DNA of 58,498 nucleotides from Micromonospora sp. MH99 (GCF_021442385.1 NZ_MUZA01000038.1:1-58498); one strand, 5' to 3'; shown: positions 26,763-34,828, counted from the stretch's first letter. Numbers and translations: made by a program. Notes: generated from the sequence alone by a model not told the origin.

Positions 26763-27275
26763 ATGCGTCGCCTGCTCGCCGTCACCGTGCTGGTAGCCGT
26801 GCTCGCCGTCGGGGCCGGCTGCTCCGCCGACCGGTCGGTCGATGCGGGCCCGACCGACGCGACCGCCGGGGCTTCCGGCCCGGCTGCCGGGTCCGGGGGC
26901 GCTCTCGGCGGGTCGACAGGTACGCCGGGAGGTGGCGGTGCCGCGGCCGGCAACCCGCAGGTCTGCGCCGAGGCGCAGCAGGCCGGCGCCACCGCCGTCC
27001 GGGAGTACGTGGCGGAGCTGGGCCGGATGGTCGCGGCCGTGGGTGCGGGGGACACCGCCACCGCCGATGCGGCCCGCACGAGGGCGCAGGCCGCGCTGGC
27101 CGGCTGGCGGGCCGCACTGCGGGAGCAGTCGGCGCGGTCCACCGATCCGCAGCTCAAGACGCTGCTCAGCGACCTCGGTACGGAGGTCGCCGCACTCGGC
27201 GTGGACGTCGAGTCGATCGACGAGACCGAGCTGGACCGGCTCCAGCAGCGCCTCGACCAGCTCTGCGCCCGCTGA
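26763..27275 (+). CDS. Small lipoprotein of unknown function
   Basis: A 170-residue secreted lipoprotein. The signal peptide MRRLLAVTVLVAVLAVG ends in the lipobox AGC with Cys20 as the lipidated residue. A Gly/Ser/Thr-rich linker (about 25-65) leads to a helical domain of about 100 residues with two cysteines (VCAEAQQ and LCAR), which may form a disulfide. The helices have amphipathic spacing (AQAALAGWRAALREQ; ELDRLQQRLDQL). ATG with AGGAG about six bases upstream. It lies between rne and rplU but is separated from both by a terminator and a promoter. Confidence 0.82.
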   Translation: MRRLLAVTVLVAVLAVGAGCSADRSVDAGPTDATAGASGPAAGSGGALGGSTGTPGGGGAAAGNPQVCAEAQQAGATAVREYVAELGRMVAAVGAGDTATADAARTRAQAALAGWRAALREQSARSTDPQLKTLLSDLGTEVAALGVDVESIDETELDRLQQRLDQLCAR

Positions 27276-27290
27276 CCAGGGCGGGCCGGT

Positions 27291-27441
27291 TTGGGGTCCG
27301 GGCCGGCAATGGCGTACTCTTGCCTGCGGCCCACCTTTGGTGTGCCGAGTTCCCGTGTGCCCGCGCCGCCGTGCACTGCTACCCGGCGAGCCGCCGCGGG
27401 GACGACCGCCAGCAGCCTCAACGACAGGGAGTCCGCCTCCG
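27291..27441 (+). promoter_or_regulatory. rplU promoter and 5' leader
   Basis: TTGGGG (27291-27296) and TACTCT (27315-27320), 18 bases apart, form a good vegetative promoter. It predicts a leader of about 115 bases before rplU. Several GC-rich short hairpins are possible in the leader, and r-protein autoregulation is conceivable, but no known leader motif was recognised. Confidence 0.45.
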
Positions 27442-27756
27442 ATGTACGCGATCGTCAAGACCGGCGGCAAGCAGTACAAGGTCGCCGAGGGCGACGTGAT
27501 CGAGGTCGAGAAGCTCACCGGTGCCCCCGGTGACGCGGTGAAGCTCACCGCGGTGCTCCTCGTCGACGGTGACGACCTGGTGACCGACGCGGCGAAGCTT
27601 GCCGAGGTCGCGGTGTCCGGCGAGATCGCCGCGCACACCAAGGGCCCGAAGATCCGGATCCACAAGTTCAAGAACAAGACCGGCTACCACAAGCGCCAGG
27701 GTCACCGCCAGCCGTTGACCCAGGTCAAGGTGACCGGCATCTCCAGCGGGAAGTAG
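27442..27756 (+). CDS. rplU: 50S ribosomal protein bL21
   Basis: Ribosomal large-subunit protein of 104 residues binding 23S rRNA. MYAIVKTGGKQYKVAEGD at the start and FKNKTGYHKRQGHRQ near the end are diagnostic for bL21. ATG follows the purine-rich AGGGAG region by about ten bases. It is followed after 11 bases by rpmA, the standard pair. Confidence 0.98.
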   Translation: MYAIVKTGGKQYKVAEGDVIEVEKLTGAPGDAVKLTAVLLVDGDDLVTDAAKLAEVAVSGEIAAHTKGPKIRIHKFKNKTGYHKRQGHRQPLTQVKVTGISSGK

Positions 27757-27767
27757 GTCGTCCTCCA

Positions 27768-28022
27768 ATGGCTCACAAAAAGGGTGCGTCCAGCTCGCGT
27801 AACGGTCGTGACTCCGCGGCCCAGCGACTTGGCGTGAAGCGCTTCGGTGGTCAGGTCGTCAGCGCCGGTGAGATCCTCATCCGGCAGCGTGGCACCAAGT
27901 TCCACCCCGGTGACCTGGTCGGCCGTGGCGGCGACGACACGCTGTTCGCGCTGTCGGCCGGTGCGGTCCTGTTCGGCACCAAGCGCGGTCGCAAGACCGT
28001 CAGCATCGTTCCGCAGCAGTAG
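27768..28022 (+). CDS. rpmA: 50S ribosomal protein bL27
   Basis: Ribosomal protein of 84 residues whose N-terminal tail reaches the peptidyl-transferase centre. MAHKKGASSSRNGRDSAAQR and FHPGDLVGRGGDDTLFAL are family-specific. The sequence begins directly with the mature MAHKKG tail, without the cleaved extension found in Firmicutes. It is co-transcribed with rplU and followed by a terminator. Confidence 0.98.
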   Translation: MAHKKGASSSRNGRDSAAQRLGVKRFGGQVVSAGEILIRQRGTKFHPGDLVGRGGDDTLFALSAGAVLFGTKRGRKTVSIVPQQ

Positions 28023-28035
28023 TTCTCTTCGCTGG

Positions 28036-28076
28036 GCGGGCCGCGGACCTCCGGGTCCCGGCCCGCTTCGCTTTTT
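28036..28076 (+). terminator. Terminator after rpmA
   Basis: GCGGGCC (28036-28042) pairs with 28060-28066, with an inner GGACC/GGTCC stem, followed by CTTTTTC. It is the clearest Rho-independent terminator of the window after the rRNA one. Confidence 0.8.
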
Positions 28077-28114
28077 CAAGTGCGGGGTCGACCCTCGCTG
28101 GAAGGATTGACGCC

Positions 28115-29590
28115 GTGGCGACGTTCGTTGACCGGGTCGTCCTGCATCTGCAGGCCGGCGATGGTGGGCACGGTTGTGTCTCGATCCACCGCGAGAAGTT
28201 CAAGCCCTTCGGCGGGCCGGACGGCGGCAACGGCGGGCACGGCGGCAGCGTGTCGCTGGTGGTCGACCCGCAGGTGACCACACTGCTCGACTTCCACTTC
28301 CACCCGCACGTCAAGGCCGACAACGGCAAGGGCGGCGCCGGGTCGAACCGGGACGGGGCCAACGGCCACAACCTGGTGCTGAAGGTGCCCAACGGCACTG
28401 TGGTCCAGACCACCGACGGCACCGTGCTGGCCGACATGGTCGGCGCCGGCACCACCTTCGAGGTGGCCCGGGGCGGGCGCGGCGGGCGCGGCAACGCGTC
28501 GCTGGCCAACGCCAAGCGCAAGGCGCCGGGCTTCGCCGAGCTGGGCGAGCCCGGCGACCAGCTGGACATCGTGCTGGAGCTGAAGAGCGTCGCCGACGTG
28601 GGCCTGGTGGGCTTCCCGTCGGCAGGTAAGTCGTCGCTGATCTCGGTGATCTCCGCCGCGAAGCCGAAGATCGCCGACTACCCGTTCACCACCCTCGTGC
28701 CCAACCTCGGTGTGGTCCGGATGGACAACCACACCTTCACCGTCGCCGACGTGCCGGGCCTGATCCCGGGCGCGGCCACCGGCAAGGGCCTGGGTCTGGA
28801 GTTCCTGCGGCACATCGAGCGTTGCGCGGTGCTGGTGCACGTCATCGACTCGGCGACCCTGGAGCCCGGCCGCGACCCGGTCGCCGACATCGACGCCATC
28901 GAGGCCGAGCTGAGCCAGTACGGCGGCCTGACCGACCGTCCACGGCTGGTGGCCGTGAACAAGGTCGACGTGCCGGACGGCCGGGACCTCGCCGAGATCG
29001 TCCGCCCGGACCTGGAGGAGCGCGGTTACCGCGTGTTCGAGGTCTCCGCGGCCACCCGCGAGGGGCTCAAGGAGCTGACGTACGCGATGGCCGAGCTGGT
29101 CGAGGCGGAGCGCAAGGCGGCCCCGCCGGCCGAGCCGACCCGGATCGTGATCCGGCCGATGGCCGTGGACGACGACGGCTTCACCATCACGGCCGAGGCC
29201 GACGGCTCGTTCACCGTCCGGGGCGTACGCCCGGAGCGGTGGGTCAAGCAGACCAACTTCGACAACGACGAGGCCGTCGGTTACCTCGCCGACCGGCTGG
29301 CCCGGCTCGGCGTGGAGGACAAGCTCGCCAAGGCCGGCGCCCAGCCCGGTGACCTGGTCCGGATCGGCGAGCGCGAGTTCGACTGGCAGCCGACGCTGTA
29401 CGCGGGTGTGGAGTTCGTGCCCGGCAACCGGGGCACCGACGTCCGCCTGGAGGAGAAGTCGAACCGGGCCTCGGCGGCGGAGCGGCTCGCCGCGCGCAAG
29501 GCCCGCCGGGTGCGCTCGGCGGACGAGGTCGGCGCGGACTCGTCCGACGACGACGTCGAGGACATCGAGGACTCCGACGACGCCGAGTAG
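28115..29590 (+). CDS. obg: Obg-family GTPase
   Basis: Essential GTPase (491 aa) acting in late 50S assembly and stress control. The glycine-rich Obg fold covers residues 1-158 (GGPDGGNGGHGGSV). The G domain has G1 GFPSAGKSS (166-174), G3 DVPGLIPGA and G4 NKVDVPD. An OCT domain (about 355-430) and an acidic tail (DDDVEDIEDSDD) follow, matching actinobacterial Obg proteins. GTG start with GAAGGA upstream. It lies after rplU-rpmA as in most bacteria, but proB-proA, its usual actinobacterial neighbours, do not follow here. Confidence 0.96.
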   Translation: MATFVDRVVLHLQAGDGGHGCVSIHREKFKPFGGPDGGNGGHGGSVSLVVDPQVTTLLDFHFHPHVKADNGKGGAGSNRDGANGHNLVLKVPNGTVVQTTDGTVLADMVGAGTTFEVARGGRGGRGNASLANAKRKAPGFAELGEPGDQLDIVLELKSVADVGLVGFPSAGKSSLISVISAAKPKIADYPFTTLVPNLGVVRMDNHTFTVADVPGLIPGAATGKGLGLEFLRHIERCAVLVHVIDSATLEPGRDPVADIDAIEAELSQYGGLTDRPRLVAVNKVDVPDGRDLAEIVRPDLEERGYRVFEVSAATREGLKELTYAMAELVEAERKAAPPAEPTRIVIRPMAVDDDGFTITAEADGSFTVRGVRPERWVKQTNFDNDEAVGYLADRLARLGVEDKLAKAGAQPGDLVRIGEREFDWQPTLYAGVEFVPGNRGTDVRLEEKSNRASAAERLAARKARRVRSADEVGADSSDDDVEDIEDSDDAE

Positions 29591-29648
29591 CCCGTTGCTC
29601 TCCGTGATCGGGACGACTGCCGGAAACCTCCGCGAAATCCGCCCCTCC

Positions 29649-29654
29649 TAGCGT
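29649..29654 (+). promoter_or_regulatory. -10 element for leaderless GNAT gene
   Basis: TAGCGT lies exactly 12 bases before the ATG at 29661. This favours that ATG over the adjacent in-frame GTG at 29658. Confidence 0.55.
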
Positions 29655-29660
29655 GGGGTG

Positions 29661-30110
29661 ATGCTGATCGAGTCGCGGCCCGCCACCGATCCCGAGATCG
29701 CCACCCTGGTCGTCGCCCAGCAGCGTGAGCTGCGCGAGGCCGACGGCGGGCTGGGCGGCCAGGCCACCGTCACCCACGACGACATCCGCTACCTGGCGGT
29801 GGTGGTGCACGGTCGGGCGGTCGCCTGCGGCGGGCTCCAGTCGCTCGACGCCGTCACCGGCGAGGTCAAGCGGATGTACGTCCGGCCGGCGTACCGGGGC
29901 CGGGGCATCGCCCGCCAACTGCTCGCCGCGTTGGAGGAGTGCGCGTTCCGGCAGGGGCACACGGTGGTCTGCCTGGAGACCGGGACGTACCTGCCGGCGG
30001 CGATCGGGCTGTACACCTCGTGCGGCTACGAACCGGTCCCGGTGTACGGGGAGTACGTCGGCAACCCGTACAGCGTCTGTTTCGCCAAGCGGCTCCCGGT
30101 CGCGGCCTGA
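29661..30110 (+). CDS. GNAT-family N-acetyltransferase
   Basis: Cytoplasmic acetyltransferase of 149 residues. The acetyl-CoA binding motif A is clear: VKRMYVRPAYRGRGIARQLL, followed by the beta-strand/helix VVCLETGTYLPAAIGLYTSCGY and a C-terminal strand. The substrate is unknown. The ATG is set by the leaderless promoter. It is the first gene after obg, in the slot where proB is common in other actinomycetes, so it marks the left edge of the accessory segment. Confidence 0.88.
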   Translation: MLIESRPATDPEIATLVVAQQRELREADGGLGGQATVTHDDIRYLAVVVHGRAVACGGLQSLDAVTGEVKRMYVRPAYRGRGIARQLLAALEECAFRQGHTVVCLETGTYLPAAIGLYTSCGYEPVPVYGEYVGNPYSVCFAKRLPVAA

Positions 30111-30161
30111 CGGCGGCCGGTCCGGCCGGCCACGGCGGCCCGGTCCTGCGCGGCGGGTCGG

Positions 30162-30824
30162 TCAGGCGCCGGTCTCGGCGTGCGCGACGGTGACCGGCTT
30201 CGACTCCGGCGACGCGTGCTGACGCAGGACGATGCTCAGCAGGATCAGGGCGCCGACCGCCAGGAACTCGCTCTGCCAGTTCTGCATGGACTGGAACCAG
30301 AAGTCGCTGGTGCCGAAGAAGTCCCACGCGCTGATCGGCGGCGCTCCGCTCTGCAACGCCTGCTCCTCGTTGTAGGCGGCGGTGCCGCCGAGCAGGTGCC
30401 CGACGAACGAGCCGGCGAAGATCAGCAGCAGCGCGAGGGAGAGGCTGTTGCGGTAGACCACCAGCGGAAGGCCGCCGGCGCGTACCGGCCACGGTGAGCG
30501 GGCGGTGGCCCGGCGCTCGTCGTCCTCCGGCCGGTCGGTCTGGTCCACCGGCTTGGACTCGGCCGAGCCCCGCTGCACCAGGTACGCGGTGAGCAGCACG
30601 TACCCGCCCATCTGGAGGAACTCCGACTCCCAGTTCTCGAAGACCGCCTCGGCGAAGTGGCCGCTGGTCAGGTACGCCGGCCAGCTCAGCGGGGCGGCGC
30701 CGAACTCGGTGAGCTCCTCGTTGTGGGTCTGCCAGCCGAAGACGCTCTGCAGGACCAGGAAGACTCCGAACGCGCCCAGCATGGCGGCGGTCAGCGCGTT
30801 GTCGCGTATCCAGCGAGGCATCAT
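30162..30824 (-). CDS. DUF6766-like four-helix membrane protein with internal duplication
   Basis: Integral membrane protein of 220 residues with about four helices. The two halves are clearly related: NWESEFLQMGGYVLL, ending in SAESKP, aligns with NWQSEFLAVGALILL, ending in SPESKP. Each half also has a helix followed by a polar GAAPLSW or GAPPISAW segment and then a loop with FAEAVFE or FWFQSMQ. I read this as a tandem duplication. Two adjacent ATGs begin the gene; the second (30821) has better spacing from AAAGGGG. Function unknown. Confidence 0.75.
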   Translation of the reverse strand: MMPRWIRDNALTAAMLGAFGVFLVLQSVFGWQTHNEELTEFGAAPLSWPAYLTSGHFAEAVFENWESEFLQMGGYVLLTAYLVQRGSAESKPVDQTDRPEDDERRATARSPWPVRAGGLPLVVYRNSLSLALLLIFAGSFVGHLLGGTAAYNEEQALQSGAPPISAWDFFGTSDFWFQSMQNWQSEFLAVGALILLSIVLRQHASPESKPVTVAHAETGA

Positions 30825-30855
30825 CGACCCCTTTCACGGATTCTCAGGCGGTCAC

Positions 30856-30882
30856 CTACCCACGCCGCCGTCGCCGTCAAAC
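30856..30882 (-). promoter_or_regulatory. Candidate SigB-type promoter of DUF6766 gene
   Basis: On the minus strand GTTT (30879-30882) and GGGTAG (30856-30861) are 17 bases apart, about 30 bases before the gene. The spacing is slightly longer than the usual 14-16, so this is the weakest of the set. Confidence 0.3.
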
Positions 30883-30897
30883 ACGTGAATCGGCAGG

Positions 30898-31389
30898 TCA
30901 AGGCCGATCGATCGGGCTGTCCAGGCGCCCACCGGTGCCCACCTGGTTGGACAGCAGCAGCCCGAGCGCGAGCATGCCGAAGCCGAGGGCGAGGTGCAGC
31001 CAGTTGTCGGCGTCGTTGACCGGCAGGATGTTCGCGCTGGCCTCGGGGTCGACCGCCTCGATCGCCAGGCCGTACAGCCAGAGGGCCAGGTAGATCGCGC
31101 CGCCGCCGGCCAGGAAGAGCCGGGCGCCGGCGATGCTGCGGGCCAGCACCAGACCCGCAAGCCCGAACAGCAGGTGCAGCGCGTTGTGCAGGATCGACAC
31201 CTGGAACAGCCCGAGCAGCTTGGCGTCCGAGTGGTGCCCGGCGAAGGTCAGCTCGCCGTAGTCGGTGGTGATGCCGGGGATGAAGCCGAGGATTCCGATC
31301 AGCAGGAAGACCCCGGCTACGACCAGCGCGACCACCTGCACCCGGGGCCGGGGGGCGGCAGGTCGGCCACCTCGCGCGTCTCGTGCCAT
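30898..31389 (-). CDS. DUF4383 domain membrane protein
   Basis: Integral membrane protein of 163 residues with four helices (about 18-38, 60-85, 90-110 and 127-147). The segments FHIP-like ILGFIPGITTDY, LFQVSILHNALHLLFGLAGL and DNWLHLALGFGMLALG match the DUF4383 family, found in actinomycete stress-associated gene sets. It lies 73 bases upstream of the DUF6766 gene on the same strand and may be co-expressed. ATG with AGGGGGCAGGG just upstream. Confidence 0.8.
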   Translation of the reverse strand: MARDARGGRPAAPRPRVQVVALVVAGVFLLIGILGFIPGITTDYGELTFAGHHSDAKLLGLFQVSILHNALHLLFGLAGLVLARSIAGARLFLAGGGAIYLALWLYGLAIEAVDPEASANILPVNDADNWLHLALGFGMLALGLLLSNQVGTGGRLDSPIDRP

Positions 31390-31516
31390 CCCTGCCCCCT
31401 CTTCGTGGATCTGCCGGTACCGCGAACCTCACTGTCCGCAGCGGCGACGTGACGCAGCCCGACGATCCTCCATTTTGAAGTCGGTCCCGCCGGCCGCGCA
31501 GAGAAATGCACGAACA

Positions 31517-31541
31517 GGTATGGAAGCCGAAACCCAGGGTA
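31517..31541 (+). promoter_or_regulatory. Candidate SigB-type promoter of the 31621-33591 operon
   Basis: GTAT (31517-31520), a 15-base spacer and GGGTAG (31536-31541) resemble the actinobacterial SigB/SigF consensus GTTT-N14-16-GGGTA. It would start transcription about 72 bases before the ATG at 31621. Confidence 0.4.
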
Positions 31542-31620
31542 GGGAGTTGTCAGCGGCCACGGCGTCACGGCCGCATCCCCCCAGCACAACCGCGACGACT
31601 TTCCGAGCGGAAGGGAAATC

Positions 31621-32445
31621 ATGACTTACGAAGTGTCACCCACGTCTTCCACGTACGGGCACGAGTCCACCAACGGCGGCGGTGTCCGTGAGCAGGCCCG
31701 CCACGTCGGGTCCGAGGCGGCGCACGCCGGTGGCGCGGTCGCCCAGACCGCGAAGGAGCAGGGCGCCGAGGTCGGCCGCGAGGCCGCCCGGCAGGCCCGC
31801 AACCTCTACGGCGAGGCGCGCACTCAGCTCGCCAGCCAGACCGGTGAGCAGCAGCGCCGGGCCGCCGGCGGACTGCGGTCGATCGCCGACGAGATGCGCA
31901 CGATGGCCGAGCAGGGTGGCCAGGCCGGCCCGGTGAGCGAACTGGCCCGCCAGGCCGCCGACCGGGTGCACGGTGTGGCCGGCTGGCTGGAGGAGCGCGA
32001 GCCCGGCGACCTGATCACCGAGGTACGCGACTACGCGCGGCGCAACCCGGGCACCTTCCTGGTCGGCGCGGCGGTGCTCGGCGTGCTTGCCGGGCGCCTG
32101 ACCCGCAGCATCTCCGACTCCGGTGACCACTCCGGCAACGGCTCGGCGGGTTACCGCGGCAACGGGGCGTACGACCCGGAGCAGACCGCGGTGATCCCCA
32201 CGCCGCCGCCGGCACCCCGGACGGCCGCGGACACCACCCCGGCGGGCGGCTACCTCGACCCGACCCCCGGCACGTACACCGAGCCGACCTCCGGCGGCTA
32301 CAACGACCCCGCGCCGGGCGGCTACAGCGACCCGACCCGCCAGGACGGCTACACCGAGCCGGCCAGCACCGGTCAGCCGCTGCCGCCGGTGACCCAGACC
32401 GACCCGCTGCCGGGCGTGCCGTCCAGCGGCAGCCCCCGCCCGTGA
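31621..32445 (+). CDS. Putative membrane-associated stress protein with repetitive C-terminus
   Basis: A 274-residue protein of unknown function. Residues about 20-125 are helical and rich in Ala, Gln, Arg and Glu (REQARHVGSEAAHAGGAVAQ and following), resembling coiled-coil or late-embryogenesis-like stretches. One membrane segment follows (about 140-157, TFLVGAAVLGVLAGRL), then a Gly/Pro/Tyr/Thr-rich tail with repeats such as GGYNDPAPGGYSDPT. It precedes a holin-like gene and a DUF3618 gene, a trio often seen together in actinomycetes. ATG start. Confidence 0.75.
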   Translation: MTYEVSPTSSTYGHESTNGGGVREQARHVGSEAAHAGGAVAQTAKEQGAEVGREAARQARNLYGEARTQLASQTGEQQRRAAGGLRSIADEMRTMAEQGGQAGPVSELARQAADRVHGVAGWLEEREPGDLITEVRDYARRNPGTFLVGAAVLGVLAGRLTRSISDSGDHSGNGSAGYRGNGAYDPEQTAVIPTPPPAPRTAADTTPAGGYLDPTPGTYTEPTSGGYNDPAPGGYSDPTRQDGYTEPASTGQPLPPVTQTDPLPGVPSSGSPRP

Positions 32446-32476
32446 GGCGCCGAGTCATCCGAAGGGAGGCGACGGT

Positions 32477-32944
32477 ATGACCATGCCGACGCAGGGGTCC
32501 GGCCTGGACTCCGGTTACCACCCCGAGGCGGGTGCCCCGCACACCGCGGCGGACGTGAAGGGCAGCTCCCTCGGTGACCTGATGCGCCAGGTCACCACCG
32601 ACCTGTCGACGCTGATGCGTCAGGAGGTCGAGCTGGCCAAGGCCGAGATCCGCCAGGAGGGCAAGAAGGCCGGCAAGGCCGCGGGCCTCTTCGGCGGCGC
32701 CGGCTTCGGCGGCTACATGGTGGCGTTGTTCGTCTCCATCGCCGTGTGGCAGTTCCTGGACAACGTCATGGACTCCGGCCTGGCAGCGCTGATCGTGGCC
32801 ATCATCTGGGCCGTGGTCGCCGCGGTCCTCTACTCCAAGGCCAAGAAGAACGCCCAGCACGTACGCGGGCTCAAGCAGACCAACGACAGCGTGCAGCGGA
32901 TCCCCGACGCGCTCAAGCCCCACCCGGAGGGAGTCACCCGATGA
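32477..32944 (+). CDS. Phage-holin-like family (PF07332/YqjE) membrane protein
   Basis: Membrane protein of 155 residues. An amphipathic segment (LGDLMRQVTTDLSTLMRQEVELAKAEIRQEG) is followed by two helices (about 75-93 and 100-120) and a basic tail, the layout of the YqjE/Actinobacterial holin-X family. Despite the name these are chromosomal envelope proteins; no lysis gene or phage gene is near. GAGG-rich site before ATG. Its stop overlaps the next ATG (ATGA). Confidence 0.85.
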   Translation: MTMPTQGSGLDSGYHPEAGAPHTAADVKGSSLGDLMRQVTTDLSTLMRQEVELAKAEIRQEGKKAGKAAGLFGGAGFGGYMVALFVSIAVWQFLDNVMDSGLAALIVAIIWAVVAAVLYSKAKKNAQHVRGLKQTNDSVQRIPDALKPHPEGVTR

Positions 32945-33591
32945 GCACCGACCCCGACCAGATCCGCCGGGAGATCGAAGCCACCCGCAACAGCCTCAGC
33001 TCCGATGTGGACGCGCTGGCGTACAAGGTCAGCCCGAGCCGCATCGTCGACGACCGCAAGCAGCGGGCCCGTTCCGCGCTGCAGAATGTGAGGGACAAGG
33101 TCATGGGAACCGCGTCTGACCTCGGCCACGGCACCGGCCACGCCGCCCACTCGGTGGGTGACCGCGCCTCCTCGGCGGCCTCCAGCGTCAGCGACGCCGC
33201 GCACTCGGCGGCCTCCAGCGTCAGCGACGCCGCCCACAGCGCGCCCCGGGTGATCCGGCAGAAGTCGCAGGGCAACCCCCTCGCGGCCGGCCTGATCGCC
33301 TTCGGGGTCGGCTGGCTGGCCTCCTCGCTGATCCCGGCCTCCCGCCGGGAGCAGCAGGCCGCCGCCCAGGTCAAGGACAAGGTCAGCGAGCACAGCGGCG
33401 CCGTGAAGGAGAAGCTGGGCGAGGTGGCCAGCGAGCTCAAGGACGAGCTGCGCGAGCCGGCCCAGCACGCCGCCGAGTCGGTGCGGTCCACCGCCCAGGA
33501 CGCCGTGCACGCGGTCAAGGACGACGGCCGGTCGGCCGCCCAGGACGTCAAGGACCAAGCCCAGCAGGCCCGCCAGCAGGTCAGTTCCTGA
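32941..33591 (+). CDS. DUF3618 domain protein
   Basis: A 216-residue protein. The N-terminal DUF3618 motif is DPDQIRREIEATRNSLSSDVDALAYKVSP, followed by a tandem repeat of AASSVSDAAHS (two copies, also perfect in DNA around 33177-33240), one membrane helix (about 120-137, LAAGLIAFGVGWLASSLI) and a long Lys/Glu/Gln/Ala helical tail with VKDKVSEH and AQDVKDQAQQ repeats. The start overlaps the previous stop, so it is translated with the holin-like protein. Function unknown, probably envelope stress. Confidence 0.85.
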   Translation: MSTDPDQIRREIEATRNSLSSDVDALAYKVSPSRIVDDRKQRARSALQNVRDKVMGTASDLGHGTGHAAHSVGDRASSAASSVSDAAHSAASSVSDAAHSAPRVIRQKSQGNPLAAGLIAFGVGWLASSLIPASRREQQAAAQVKDKVSEHSGAVKEKLGEVASELKDELREPAQHAAESVRSTAQDAVHAVKDDGRSAAQDVKDQAQQARQQVSS

Positions 33592-33650
33592 GCCCACCGG
33601 CGTCGACGACGGCTCACGGCCACTCCGGTGGCGGTGAGCCGTCGGCGCGT

Positions 33651-33732
33651 TCTCCGCGACCTTGCACTTTCTGTCGCCGTTCTGGTGCCTAGCGAGGCCT
33701 TTGTCCGAGCAGAAAGTGCAAGATCGCGGAGA
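33651..33732. repeat. Long palindrome, CTTGCACTTTCT family, overlapping a gene end
   Basis: A 22-base arm (33651-33672) is complementary to 33711-33732 except for one G-T pair. The 38-base interior supplies the stop codon of the minus-strand glycosyltransferase and the right arm codes for its last residues. It looks like an inserted dispersed element. It lies at the end of the DUF3618 operon and could also terminate transcription. Confidence 0.85.
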
Positions 33733-34747
33733 CGTGGTGGTGCGGGCGGGCTGGTCGGCGGATTCTGCGGTCGCCGTAGCGGACTCCGCCGTGAAGGACG
33801 CGCTGGGCGAGCGCCAGCCAGCTGCAGATGCCCCGTTCGAGTAGCCAGAGTGGGGCGGCCAGCGAGGTGCTCGGTGGGAACACGATCCCGCCGTCGGCGC
33901 GTCGGCGGCCCACCTCGGCCACGGCGACGACAGCTACCGCCGTGCCGAGCAGCAGTCGGGGCCGGCGGGACGCGACCGCCGCGGCCAGCGCCGGCAGGAC
34001 CGCGAGCGCGGTCAGCAGGCGGGCCGGCTGGGCCAGGTCGTCGTACGCCTGGCGGACCCGCTGGCCACGAAAGTGCGTCGCGTCCGGCGGTAGTCGGCGT
34101 ACGTACAGCCCCGGCGGCGCGGCCTCGACCCCGCCGTACGCGCGCACGGTGCGGATCAGCTCCAGGTTCTCGAAGAGCACGTCCGGGTCGTACCCGCCCA
34201 TGGCGCGGAACGTGCTGCGGCGCACCGCGAGGGTGCCGGGGTAGTCGTTTCCGAGCGCCCGGTTGAGCAGCGTCCGCCCGGTGTCCCACCAGGCGTGCCA
34301 GGGCAGTGGGTCGAAGTAGTTCTGCGGCCGGACCAGGTCGACCCGGCCCAGCAGCCGGTGCACGGCCCGCAGCCCGGCCTCGTCGTACCGGACGTCGTCG
34401 TCGGCGATCACCACATGTTCGTGGTGTGCCGCGTCGACGCCTGTGTGCACCCCGACCACCTTGCCGTTGAGCCCCCGCCCGGCGGGATCGGGCGGAAGGT
34501 GCCGGACCAGCCCCTGCCAGGCCGCCGCGTGCCGCGCGAAGAGCTCCGGAGGCGAGCCGTCGACGACGATCACCTCGACGAGGCCGCTCAGTCGACGCAG
34601 GTAACCGGTCAGCTCGTCCAGACCGCTGTCGGTGCGCCAGCGCAGCGGCAGCACGTACGCCATCGGCAGGACGGTCGGCGGCAGGGTGGCCGGCGTCGTG
34701 CCGGTGTTGTCGCGCCGGGCGGCGTCACCCCTGGCCTGGAAGGGCAT
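33689..34747 (-). CDS. Family 2 glycosyltransferase
   Basis: Membrane-associated glycosyltransferase of 352 residues. A GT-A fold is seen from MAYVLPLRW through VEVIVVDGSP and VVIADDDVRYDEAG (the DxD-like metal site) to NDYPGTLAVRRSTFRAMGGYD. One or two hydrophobic segments near 265-310 suggest membrane attachment. ATG follows AGGAGG by five bases. The last residues, including SAILHFLLGQ, are encoded by the palindrome at 33651-33732, so the C-terminus has probably been replaced by repeat sequence. The sugar and acceptor are unknown. It is divergent from the SRPBCC gene. Confidence 0.82.
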   Translation of the reverse strand: MPFQARGDAARRDNTGTTPATLPPTVLPMAYVLPLRWRTDSGLDELTGYLRRLSGLVEVIVVDGSPPELFARHAAAWQGLVRHLPPDPAGRGLNGKVVGVHTGVDAAHHEHVVIADDDVRYDEAGLRAVHRLLGRVDLVRPQNYFDPLPWHAWWDTGRTLLNRALGNDYPGTLAVRRSTFRAMGGYDPDVLFENLELIRTVRAYGGVEAAPPGLYVRRLPPDATHFRGQRVRQAYDDLAQPARLLTALAVLPALAAAVASRRPRLLLGTAVAVVAVAEVGRRRADGGIVFPPSTSLAAPLWLLERGICSWLALAQRVLHGGVRYGDRRIRRPARPHHHVSAILHFLLGQRPR

Positions 34748-34803
34748 CGGTGCCTCCTGGGCAGGCGGTCCGCGGCCGGCGGTGGGCGGGCCGCGGACTG
34801 CAC

Positions 34804-34828
34804 GTGCCCGCCCTGCCCCGATCCAAAC
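34804..34828 (-). promoter_or_regulatory. Candidate SigB-type promoter of the glycosyltransferase
   Basis: GTTT (34825-34828, minus strand), 15 bases and GGGCAC (34804-34809). It stands back to back with the plus-strand promoter at 34838 and gives a leader of about 50 bases. The -10 differs from GGGTA by one base. Confidence 0.3.

Noticed and set aside
32477..32944. Prophage remnant suggested by the holin-like protein
   Set aside because: The family is a chromosomal envelope protein of actinomycetes; no lysin, structural or integrase gene is nearby.
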